This document shows positions 1 through 5,602 of a DNA stretch of 7,610 bases, one piece after another. Origin of the DNA: an uncultured Clostridiaceae bacterium (GTDB lineage: Bacteria > Bacillota > Clostridia > Lachnospirales > Lachnospiraceae); contig CAUCBQ010000099.1 in the NCBI GenBank assembly GCA_958441075.1, forward strand, positions 1 through 7,610, given 5' to 3'. The notes under the pieces are model-generated. The model searched no databases. It was given only the letters and a program-made list of their open reading frames with translations, and had not been told where the DNA came from. Within the stretch, counting starts at the first letter, position 1. Each line of letters begins with the position of its first letter. The translations under genes were made by a program, and so were the position numbers.

Positions 1-1159
1 TAACCTGACGCTCCGGTTTACGGATGTGGGACATCTGCTGGGGTCCGCATCCATTGAGATCTGGGCAAAAGAGGGGGAGGAAGAGCGCAAGATTGTATTT
101 TCCGGTGATATAGGAAATAAAAATAAACCCCTGATCCGGGACCCTCAGTATATTTCAGAAGCCGATTATGTGGTGATGGAGTCTACCTATGGAAACAGAT
201 ACCACAAAAAGACGACAACCTATGTGGAAAGCCTTACAAGGATCATACAGGAAACTCTGGACCGCTCCGGAAATGTCGTGATTCCCGCCTTTGCCGTAGG
301 GCGTACCCAGGAGCTTCTCTATATGATCCGCCATATCAAGGAAAAAAATCTGGTTCACGGCCACGATGGATTTCCTGTCTATGTGGACAGTCCGCTGGCA
401 GTAGAAGCAACCCAGGTATTTACGGAGAATCTGCTGGACTGCTATGACGCTGAGACAAAGGCGCTGGTAGAGCGGGGGATCAATCCCATTGATTTTGAGG
501 GCCTGAGACTTTCAGTTACCAGCGATGAATCCAAAAACATCAATTTTGATATGACTCCCAAAGTAATTATTTCTGCAGCAGGTATGTGTGATGCGGGCCG
601 AATCCGCCATCATTTAAAGCATAATCTGTGGCGTCCGGAGTGTTCTGTGGTATTTGCGGGATATCAGGCAGAGGGAACTCTGGGCCGTGTTCTTCAGGAT
701 GGTTCGCCGGCAGTAAAGATCTTCGGAGAAGAAATTGATGTGCGGGCCCATATTGAAACCATAGACGGTATCAGCGGCCATGCAGACCGGGACGGCCTTA
801 TGGCCTGGATTTCGGCCTTTGAAAAGCAGCCCTCCCATGTATTTGTTGTCCATGGAAACGAGGAGTCCTGTACCGCCTTTACAGAGGCTTTGCAGAATCA
901 GCTTAAGATGGCTGCGGACGCCCCCTATTCCGGTTCTCAGTTTGATCTCATAAAGAACTGCTGGATCTGCCAGACAGAGCCTGTTCCCGTTGAGAAGGAA
1001 ACAGAGGCCAGACGGAAAGCTACAGGTGTTTATACAAGGCTGGTGGATGCAGGCAGCAGGCTTTTAGATGTAATCAGCCATAATCAGGGCGGAGCAAATA
1101 AGGATCTGACCCGGTTTACGGAACAGATTCTGGCTCTGTGCGAGCAGTGGGACCGTTAA
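1..1159 (+). CDS. beta-CASP metallo-beta-lactamase-fold RNA hydrolase, C-terminal part (5' end outside window)
   Basis: The reading frame is open to the left edge (first full codon at base 2), so the N-terminus with the HxHxDH zinc motif is missing. About 385 residues remain of a protein that is usually 530-550 residues long. Visible family landmarks, in order, are a metal-ligand His in GHLLGS (codon 32-34), the Asp of FSGDIG (codon 107-109), the beta-CASP motif A acidic residue in MESTYG (Glu, codon 179-181), the AGMCDAGRIRHH segment of the beta-CASP insert, motif B His in SGHAD (codon 779-781), and motif C His in VHGN (codon 851-853; many relatives have HGE). A helical C-terminal tail of about 80 residues follows. 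Proteins of this group (the CPSF73/YSH1-like COG1236 relatives with an RMMBL domain) are cytoplasmic zinc-dependent RNA nucleases or putative ones. The next gene, rnhA, starts 43 bases downstream with no terminator between, so the two are probably co-transcribed. The family call is secure; the RNA substrate is unknown. The in-frame GTG at 26 lies inside a conserved motif and is not a start. Confidence 0.93.
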   Translation, partial: NLTLRFTDVGHLLGSASIEIWAKEGEEERKIVFSGDIGNKNKPLIRDPQYISEADYVVMESTYGNRYHKKTTTYVESLTRIIQETLDRSGNVVIPAFAVGRTQELLYMIRHIKEKNLVHGHDGFPVYVDSPLAVEATQVFTENLLDCYDAETKALVERGINPIDFEGLRLSVTSDESKNINFDMTPKVIISAAGMCDAGRIRHHLKHNLWRPECSVVFAGYQAEGTLGRVLQDGSPAVKIFGEEIDVRAHIETIDGISGHADRDGLMAWISAFEKQPSHVFVVHGNEESCTAFTEALQNQLKMAADAPYSGSQFDLIKNCWICQTEPVPVEKETEARRKATGVYTRLVDAGSRLLDVISHNQGGANKDLTRFTEQILALCEQWDR

Positions 1160-1202
1160 ATACCGGTTCCGGACAATGAAATAACAGGAGATACAGAAAA
1201 TA

Positions 1203-1682
1203 ATGACAGAAGTACAGATCTATACAGACGGTTCCGCCCGGGGAAACCCGGACGGTCCCGGCGGCTACGGCGTAGTGATGCATTACAGGGACCGGGCAGG
1301 AAAGCTCTATGAAAAAACAATGTCAGGGGGATATGTCCGGACTACCAATAACCGTATGGAGCTTATGGCTGCAATTACAGGGCTTGAGGCATTAAACCGT
1401 CCCTGCGCAGTGACTCTTTATTCCGATTCCAAATATCTGACAGACGCCTTTAACCAGCACTGGATTGAGGGCTGGGTGGCTAAAAACTGGAACCGGGGCA
1501 AAAGCGGTCCTGTAAAAAACATTGACCTGTGGAAGAGGCTTTTGAAAGCCAAGGAAGCCCATCAGGTTACCTTTATCTGGGTGAAGGGCCATGCAGGCCA
1601 TCCGGAAAATGAGCGCTGCGACCAGCTGGCTACTGCGGCTGCAGACGGAACGGATCTGATGATTGACGAGGGACTCCAATAG
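1203..1682 (+). CDS. rnhA: ribonuclease HI
   Basis: The 159-residue product is the normal length for a type 1 ribonuclease H, the cytoplasmic endonuclease that cuts the RNA strand of RNA-DNA hybrids (R-loops, Okazaki primers). The complete DEDD active site is visible: Asp9 in YTDGSARGNPGP-like sequence, Glu53 in NNRMELMA, Asp75 in YSDSKY and Asp140 in NERCDQLA. The flexible-loop His130 is in VKGHAGHPENE. The Trp-rich basic handle region typical of the E. coli-like enzymes (W87, W91, W96, then K/R residues) is present, so this is RNase HI and not HII or HIII. The ATG at 1203 follows an AGGAG at 1186-1190 with a rather long 12-base spacer; no better start is in frame. It lies 43 bases after the beta-CASP gene and is the last gene of that unit, because an intrinsic terminator begins inside its last codons. 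Confidence 0.97.
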   Translation: MTEVQIYTDGSARGNPDGPGGYGVVMHYRDRAGKLYEKTMSGGYVRTTNNRMELMAAITGLEALNRPCAVTLYSDSKYLTDAFNQHWIEGWVAKNWNRGKSGPVKNIDLWKRLLKAKEAHQVTFIWVKGHAGHPENERCDQLATAAADGTDLMIDEGLQ

Positions 1683-1692
1683 GAGTCCTTTT
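1671..1692 (+). terminator. intrinsic terminator of the beta-CASP/rnhA unit, overlapping the rnhA stop codon
   Basis: A perfect 7-bp stem (GGACTCC 1671-1677 with GGAGTCC 1682-1688) has a 4-base AATA loop and is followed directly by TTTT (1689-1692). The last Gln codon and the TAG stop at 1680-1682 lie inside the hairpin. The stem can be lengthened by weak G-U and A-U pairs into the T tract. Position and structure fit Rho-independent termination. Confidence 0.82.
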
Positions 1693-1709
1693 AATATATT
1701 ACAGAACTC

Positions 1710-1724
1710 TTACAATGTATTACT
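1710..1724 (+). repeat. upstream copy of a 15-base direct repeat
   Basis: TTACAATGTATTACT at 1710-1724 matches TGATAATGTATCACT at 1760-1774 in 12 of 15 positions, with the core AATGTAT identical. This copy also contains the short palindrome TACA-A-TGTA (1711-1719). The two copies are 50 bases apart, close to five helical turns, as is common for paired protein-binding sites. The region is A/T-rich, so chance similarity is possible. Confidence 0.3.
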
Positions 1725-1739
1725 CCTTTTAAAATCGTA

Positions 1740-1766
1740 TTCACAATTGTCCGTTTTTGTGATAAT
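1740..1766 (+). promoter_or_regulatory. candidate promoter of the LprI-like gene (extended -10)
   Basis: The box TTCACA (1740-1745, five of six to TTGACA) is followed after 15 bases by GATAAT (1761-1766, five of six to TATAAT). TGT directly precedes the -10 box, which makes an extended -10 (TGTGATAAT). The spacer is shorter than the ideal 17, but an extended -10 can compensate. Transcription would begin near 1773. That excludes the in-frame ATG at 1765 as the translation start and leaves a short leader before 1801-1813. Confidence 0.45.
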
Positions 1767-1773
1767 GTATCAC
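1759..1773. repeat. 15-bp palindrome over the -10 box (candidate operator)
   Basis: GTGATA (1759-1764) and TATCAC (1768-1773) form a perfect inverted repeat with a 3-base centre, ATG. It covers the -10 box of the candidate promoter, where a repressor would block polymerase. A diverged copy of the same 15-base stretch (12/15 identical) lies exactly 50 bases upstream. The cognate regulator is not identifiable. Confidence 0.4.
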
Positions 1774-1812
1774 TGGAAAGTGAAATTTAACCAGACAGGG
1801 ATGATGTGGAAT

Positions 1813-2667
1813 ATGAAGGATAAAAGGATATGGCTGGTGATTCTCTGTATTTTGACAGTGGGAGTTTCCGTGACACGATATACCAGATCAATGGTAAAAA
1901 GCCAGACAAATAGTACGGTTTCGATGAGTGAGGTTCCTGCGGCAGCCTTTGGGCTTTCAGGGGAAACACCGGAAGGGATATCAAATGCAGATGAAACCGG
2001 TGTGACAGAGGAAGAAATGCAGGATATAAAAGGCCGGGAGGCAGAGATGGGAAGTACGCAGGGGGAAACGGCAGAAGAAATCTCCCGCAGGCTAAGGGAA
2101 ATGCCGGAGCCCGCCCTGGCAGCTGCGCCGGAAACGGCTGGAGCCAGACAGGAGGACAGTCCGGAGGCACCGGCAGTTTCTGACTCTGTTCCCAATGCAG
2201 CCAGATCTGCATCATTCGGAACAGAAAAAAAGGCGGATTTCCAGTCAGACAGTTCATGTGACGGCGGAATTTACAGACAGCGGCTGAATGAACTGGATGC
2301 TCAGATTCAGAAAATGCAGGGTGAAAAGAAAGATCCCAATGTATACTCCATCAAAACCTCAGCGGAAACAGAGGTTAAGATGTGGGATAAGGAATTAAAT
2401 ACAGTTTACAATGCACTTTTGGAAGTTCTGCCTCAGGAGCAGAAGGAGGCTCTCGCAAAGGAGCAGAATGAGTGGGTCAGGGAACGGGAAATTGCTGCTG
2501 CAGGACAGTCCGGAAAAGGAGACGGTGTGGGAGTCAGCTATGCAGCCAGTCTGGTGGAGCTTACCAGAAACCGGGCCTATGAGCTGGCAGACCGGTATGA
2601 GACAGCTGTCTGCGGAGCACATGATTTGGAAAGTGAAAGCAGTATGGCTGGTGAAGGGATTGAATGA
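1813..2667 (+). CDS. membrane-anchored/exported protein with acidic linker and C-terminal LprI (DUF1311)-like domain
   Basis: From ATG 1813 the product is 284 residues. It begins with MKDKR and a hydrophobic segment at about residues 6-20, followed by Arg, so it is a signal peptide or an N-terminal membrane anchor; the single Cys12 has no proper lipobox. Residues of about 30-148 are low-complexity and rich in Glu, Ala, Pro and Ser, as in a surface linker. Residues of about 149-270 resemble the LprI/DUF1311 family: a Cys149-initiated helix, WDKELNTVYNALLEVL (Trp191), then LAKEQNEWVRERE (Trp221) and a final helix with NRAYELADRYE. Family members include the mycobacterial lysozyme inhibitor LprI, but most are of unknown function. 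Only Cys149 and Cys267 remain of the usual several cysteines. Start choice: AGGG at 1797-1800 lies 12 bases before 1813. ATG 1801 and 1804 are in frame but sit on or almost on that site, and ATG 1765 lies upstream of the predicted transcript start. It is a single-gene unit with its own promoter and terminator. Confidence 0.75.
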   Translation: MKDKRIWLVILCILTVGVSVTRYTRSMVKSQTNSTVSMSEVPAAAFGLSGETPEGISNADETGVTEEEMQDIKGREAEMGSTQGETAEEISRRLREMPEPALAAAPETAGARQEDSPEAPAVSDSVPNAARSASFGTEKKADFQSDSSCDGGIYRQRLNELDAQIQKMQGEKKDPNVYSIKTSAETEVKMWDKELNTVYNALLEVLPQEQKEALAKEQNEWVREREIAAAGQSGKGDGVGVSYAASLVELTRNRAYELADRYETAVCGAHDLESESSMAGEGIE

Positions 2668-2671
2668 AGTG

Positions 2672-2704
2672 AAAAGGGCGTCTGAGAAATCGGACGTCTT
2701 TTTT
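2672..2704 (+). terminator. intrinsic terminator of the LprI-like gene
   Basis: Five bases after the stop codon a long hairpin forms. The core GGCGTCTG (2677-2684) pairs with CGGACGTC (2691-2698) through two G-U wobbles, around a 6-base AGAAAT loop. The stem extends outward as AAAAG against TTTTT. A run of six T residues covers 2699-2704. This separates the LprI-like gene from the DeoR locus. Confidence 0.85.
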
Positions 2705-2707
2705 GTA

Positions 2708-2728
2708 TTTCACAATTTTTTTGTGAAA
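2708..2728. repeat. perfect inverted repeat upstream of the deoR-type promoter (candidate regulator site)
   Basis: TTTCACAA (2708-2715) and TTGTGAAA (2721-2728) are perfect 8-bp inverted arms around TTTTT. The palindrome ends four bases before the -35 box of the DeoR-family gene, a position suited to an activator or a second repressor site. It has no T tract after it, so it is not a simple terminator. The half-sites look like CRP-type TGTGA but in the opposite arrangement, so a CRP site is not claimed. Confidence 0.45.
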
Positions 2729-2732
2729 ATAG

Positions 2733-2749
2733 TTGGAAAAAACCAAAAA
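2733..2749 (+). promoter_or_regulatory. candidate DeoR-family operator, copy 1
   Basis: The element TTGGAAAAAACCAAAAA covers the -35 box and recurs upstream of the hydrolase gene at 3646-3662 with one mismatch in 17. The TTGG-N6-CCAA part is itself an inverted repeat. An identical core in front of both the regulator gene and the adjacent operon is the pattern expected for the binding site of a local repressor; the binding itself is inferred. Confidence 0.5.
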
Positions 2750-2761
2750 ACAGGATATAAT
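2733..2761 (+). promoter_or_regulatory. sigma-A type promoter of the DeoR-family gene
   Basis: TTGGAA (2733-2738) is separated by exactly 17 bases from a perfect TATAAT (2756-2761). Transcription should begin near 2768, giving a leader of about 30 bases that carries the GAGGGAG ribosome binding site at 2785-2791. The -35 region overlaps the 17-base repeated element, which fits autorepression. Confidence 0.82.
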
Positions 2762-2798
2762 GCGATTATACAATAAACTGCACAGAGGGAGAAAATCA

Positions 2799-3611
2799 AT
2801 GAATAAAGCAGAAGAACGATATCAGGAAATTATAGAAATATTGAAGGAAAATCCTATCGTTACCGTGGCGGATTTTGCAGAGCGCCTTTCCGTTTCCATG
2901 GAAACCATACGGAAAGACCTGAATATTCTGTCGGAACAGGGAAAGATCGTCCGCGTCCACGGCGGAGCTGCTCTTGCGGGGAATACAGAGACGGCGTCTC
3001 CTTTCCAGTTCAGAGAGGGCGTACGCCGCAGAGAAAAGCAGAAGCTGGGACATGAGGCGGTAAAGCTGATACAGAAGGGGGATACTCTGATTATAGAGAG
3101 CAGTACCACCACGGCAGAATTTGTAAAAGAGCTTCTAAAGGTTCCGGAGCTGTTAAAAACACTGACCATTGTTACAAATTCAGTTCATATTCTTACTCTT
3201 GTGGAAATGGGAAAGCTGTGTAAGAGGGTATTTCTTCTGGGCGGCTGGATCAACGAGAGGGAGGGGGCTACAAAGGGACAGTTTATGGCAGAGCAGCTAA
3301 AGAGCTTCCATGTAGATAAATGTATCCTCAGCGGAGCGGCCCTTGGGAAAAATCTGATTCTGTCCTCCTACTATGAAAGCGATATGCATTTTCAAAAACT
3401 GGCTATGGAAAGCGCAGGAGAAACCATTCTTTTGCTGGAGGCAGGAAAATACCCTGAGGCGGCTGTATTTTCTGTGACCTCTGCCATGGATTTTGACTAT
3501 ATGGTAAGCAATATACCATTTAAAAAGGAGGACAGAGAGCGCTTTGTTTCAGCAGGGCTTCATCTGATCTATGTACCTACAGGTTCCGAAGAAACAACAG
3601 ATAATGATTAA
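2799..3611 (+). CDS. DeoR-family transcriptional regulator
   Basis: The 270-residue cytoplasmic protein has the family's normal length and layout. Residues 6-57 are a DeoR-type helix-turn-helix, with the recognition helix in LSVSMETIRKDLNIL and the signature ending KIVRVHGGA. Residues of about 75-240 form the DeoRC sensor domain, with STTTAEF (102-108), VTNS (125-128), LLGGW (146-150), VDKCILSGAALG (172-183) and the final EAGK (214-217). Such proteins usually repress sugar or nucleoside genes and are released by a phosphorylated sugar. Here the two acidic positions usually occupied by Asp (before the TTT loop and before the K of the last motif) appear to be Glu100 and Glu214, so the ligand may be unusual. 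The ATG at 2799 has GAGGGAG seven bases upstream; the frame is open further upstream, but that part covers the promoter and has no better start. No terminator follows, so read-through into the hydrolase operon is possible. Confidence 0.93.
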   Translation: MNKAEERYQEIIEILKENPIVTVADFAERLSVSMETIRKDLNILSEQGKIVRVHGGAALAGNTETASPFQFREGVRRREKQKLGHEAVKLIQKGDTLIIESSTTTAEFVKELLKVPELLKTLTIVTNSVHILTLVEMGKLCKRVFLLGGWINEREGATKGQFMAEQLKSFHVDKCILSGAALGKNLILSSYYESDMHFQKLAMESAGETILLLEAGKYPEAAVFSVTSAMDFDYMVSNIPFKKEDRERFVSAGLHLIYVPTGSEETTDND

Positions 3612-3645
3612 AACGTGCAAAAACAAATAAATAATAGTAAAAATA

Positions 3646-3662
3646 TTGTAAAAAACCAAAAA
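3646..3662 (+). promoter_or_regulatory. candidate DeoR-family operator, copy 2
   Basis: TTGTAAAAAACCAAAAA differs from the copy at 2733-2749 only at its fourth base. It ends five bases before a TTGACT -35 candidate, in the 133-base gap before the hydrolase gene. A CCAA at 3656-3659 and a TTGG at 3675-3678 could form a wider inverted pair. A-richness of the region slightly lowers the weight of the match, but the CC in the middle and the TTG at the start are not explained by A-richness. Confidence 0.5.
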
Positions 3663-3667
3663 TAATA

Positions 3668-3696
3668 TTGACTATTGGGAGAAATGATGGTAAAAA
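3668..3696 (+). promoter_or_regulatory. candidate promoter of the hydrolase/ABC operon
   Basis: TTGACT (3668-3673, five of six to consensus) and TAAAAA (3691-3696, four of six) are 17 bases apart. The -10 is weak, as would suit a regulated or activated promoter. An alternative is TTGTAA at 3646-3651 with GACTAT at 3670-3675, which copies the geometry of the regulator promoter but has a poorer -10. The gap 3612-3744 is strongly A/T-rich and contains no gene and no terminator. Confidence 0.4.
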
Positions 3697-3744
3697 GTAA
3701 TTAAAAGTTGCTGAAACAAAACAAAAGAGAAAAGGAGTCATATT

Positions 3745-4707
3745 ATGATACCAAATCCATTTGGCTTTTCCTACTCAGATGACATTGACATTCCGGAAAT
3801 GGAACAGTCCGTTGCACGTCTGAAACGGCCTCAGGGGCGAATTGACGTTGTGCTGGATACGGATACGTTTAATGAGGTTGACGATCAGTTTGCTCTGGCT
3901 TACCTGCTCCAGTCCCGGGACCGCCTGAATTTGAAGGCGATTTATGCAGCTCCCTTTGACAACCATCATTCCAATGGCCCCAAAGACGGGATGGAGCGCA
4001 GCTATGAGGAAATTTTCCGGGTTCTGCGAATGCTGAAACAAAGCCGGTACGAAGAATGTACCTTCAAAGGAGCGGAACAGTTTCTTTCAGATGAAGAAAC
4101 CCCGGTTGTGTCAAAGGCCGCAGAGCATCTGTGCAGCCTGGCTATGGAATATACGAAGGAAAATCCTCTCTATGTGATTGCCATTGCAGCCTGTACCAAT
4201 ATTGCTTCTGCCCTTCTTATGAAGCCTGAGATCAGGGAACGGATCTTTGTGGTATGGCTGGGAGGCCTGTCGTTGGACTGGCATGATAATTTTTCCTTTA
4301 ATGCCAAGCAGGATGTGGCGGCGGCCAGAGTGCTTCTTGGAAGCGGTGTTCCTCTGGTGCTTCTTCCGGGCAGAGGAGTGGTAGATCATTTTTCTACCAC
4401 AGGACCTGAGCTGGAATACTGGCTGCGGGGGAAAAATGAATTCTGTGACTACATTATTGACAAGACCCGTCATGAGGCGGAGATCGTAAGCGGAGAAACC
4501 TGCTGGAGCCGTCCGATTTCAGATGTAACGGCAGTTGCCTGGCTGCTTGATACCTCCTTTATGCTGGACCGTCTGGAGCCAAGCCCTATTATGGAATATG
4601 ACCACCACTATGCAAAGGATAAGCGGCGTCATTTTATCCGTTATGTCTACAGCATCAACCGTGACCGGCTGATGAAGGATATGTTTGATAAGCTGGCAGC
4701 TATCTGA
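3745..4707 (+). CDS. nucleoside hydrolase family protein (N-glycosidase)
   Basis: The 320-residue protein belongs to the inosine-uridine nucleoside hydrolase fold, whose members cleave the N-glycosidic bond of ribonucleosides to ribose plus base with a calcium-bound water. The calcium-binding loop is DTDTFNEVDDQFAL, with Asp38, Asp40, Asp46 and Asp47. It has two more residues than the textbook DTDPGxDDA and resembles a divergent subgroup. Further landmarks are ACTNIASALL (Asn152, equivalent to the LTNIALAL motif), VVWLGGL, FNAKQDVAAARVLL (equivalent to the FN..DPEAA motif) and the C-terminal calcium ligand Asp260 in ISDVTAVAWLL. About 32 extra residues (with FGFSYSDDIDIPEME) precede the first strand. 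There is no signal peptide, so it acts in the cytoplasm. The ribosome binding site GGAG at 3734-3737 lies seven bases before ATG 3745. It is the first gene of the transport operon, which suggests it cleaves the imported compound. The base or aglycone specificity cannot be deduced. Confidence 0.88.
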   Translation: MIPNPFGFSYSDDIDIPEMEQSVARLKRPQGRIDVVLDTDTFNEVDDQFALAYLLQSRDRLNLKAIYAAPFDNHHSNGPKDGMERSYEEIFRVLRMLKQSRYEECTFKGAEQFLSDEETPVVSKAAEHLCSLAMEYTKENPLYVIAIAACTNIASALLMKPEIRERIFVVWLGGLSLDWHDNFSFNAKQDVAAARVLLGSGVPLVLLPGRGVVDHFSTTGPELEYWLRGKNEFCDYIIDKTRHEAEIVSGETCWSRPISDVTAVAWLLDTSFMLDRLEPSPIMEYDHHYAKDKRRHFIRYVYSINRDRLMKDMFDKLAAI

Positions 4708-4726
4708 CCGAAAGAGGTAAAATAAA

Positions 4727-5602
4727 ATGAAACGGAAGAAAAGCTTTTTAAGATACGTTGAACCCTATTTGTACCTGCTCCCGGCTGTGGTTCTGTTTGT
4801 CCTGTTCGTGTATTACCCATTTTTGAAAAATGAGGTTTTAAGTTTTTTTACCCTTGACAAATTCAGGACAGTAAAGGGATTTGCAGGAATTCAGAATTAT
4901 ATAAGGGTGTTTGGAGATGATAAATTTCTGCTGGCTGTAAAAAACACTCTGATCTATGTAGCTGTTACAGTACCTGTATCCATGATTCTTGGTTATTTTC
5001 TGGCTCTGCTGTGCAGAAGAAAGAGAAAAAGCTCCTTTGTGTATGAAGCCATGTTTGCTCTTCCTATGGCTGTATCCGCATCTGTGGTTGCCATGATTTT
5101 CCAGCTGGCCTACAATCCTTCTATGGGTATTATCAATAAGCTTACCGGACTGAACATAAACTGGTTAAGCGATCAGAAGCTGGCTTTGATCAGCATTATG
5201 ATTGTACAGATCTGGGCCAATGTGGGATACAATTTTATTTTTATCCTTTCCGGCGTCAGAGGACTTTCGGAGGAAGTGATGGAGGGCGCAGCCATTGACG
5301 GAGTCAGCGGCATTCAGATGCAGACAAAGATTATTCTGCCCATGCTTTCGCCCACGCTGCTGTTTCTGCTGGTAAAAGATGTGGCCTATGCTATGACAAC
5401 TGCCAGCTTTACGCTGATTATGACCGAAGGCGGGCCAAACGGAGCAACAGAGACCATGATCTCTTATATTTACAAAAAAGCCATTACGGGAACCAATTAC
5501 AATGCGGCTTTTGCTGCCACTACCGTATGCTTTGTGCTGTCAGCCATTATGATGGCCTTAAGCATGGCTTTGGAGGGAAAGAAGGTACATTATGATCAAT
5601 AA
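4727..5602 (+). CDS. ABC transporter permease, CUT1 family (MalF/UgpA-like)
   Basis: This 291-residue inner-membrane protein has about six hydrophobic segments (approximately residues 13-32, 72-94, 105-128, 150-175, 200-230 and 258-280). The first helix region YLLPAVVLFVLFVYYPF and the following FAGIQNYIRVF are typical of UgpA/MalF-like carbohydrate permeases. The EAA loop that docks to the ATPase is visible as EEVMEGAAIDGVSGIQMQTKIILPML at about residues 182-207. It would form a heterodimeric channel with the product of the next gene. ATG 4727 is preceded by AAGAGG at 4712-4717 and starts 19 bases after the hydrolase stop; its 3' end overlaps the next gene by 11 bases, so translation is probably coupled. 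Confidence 0.94.
   Translation: MKRKKSFLRYVEPYLYLLPAVVLFVLFVYYPFLKNEVLSFFTLDKFRTVKGFAGIQNYIRVFGDDKFLLAVKNTLIYVAVTVPVSMILGYFLALLCRRKRKSSFVYEAMFALPMAVSASVVAMIFQLAYNPSMGIINKLTGLNINWLSDQKLALISIMIVQIWANVGYNFIFILSGVRGLSEEVMEGAAIDGVSGIQMQTKIILPMLSPTLLFLLVKDVAYAMTTASFTLIMTEGGPNGATETMISYIYKKAITGTNYNAAFAATTVCFVLSAIMMALSMALEGKKVHYDQ

Noticed and set aside
1663..1812. N-terminal extension of the LprI-like frame back to 1663
   Set aside because: The first part overlaps the end of rnhA and the terminator, and the rest covers the candidate promoter. No ribosome binding site precedes these starts, and the hydrophobic leader expected at the N-terminus begins only after 1813.
1770..2257. Two long minus-strand open frames opposite the LprI-like gene
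   Set aside because: They arise from the low-complexity Glu/Ala/Pro-rich coding on the + strand, encode Pro/Leu/Ser-rich sequence without motifs, and have no start signals.
2411..2776. Overlapping + strand frame of 121 codons within and after the LprI-like gene
   Set aside because: It lies in another frame of a supported gene, crosses a terminator and a promoter, has no ribosome binding site and shows no recognisable motif.
2733..2798. N-terminal extension of the DeoR-family frame to 2733
   Set aside because: This stretch contains the promoter and the leader. A GAGGGAG site at the correct distance marks ATG 2799, and the family's helix-turn-helix normally begins within the first ten residues.
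3608..3622. Possible catabolite-responsive (cre-like) sequence TTAAAACGTGCAAA
   Set aside because: It shares the central CG and flanking A residues with the CcpA consensus but misses three defined positions, so it is not supportable.
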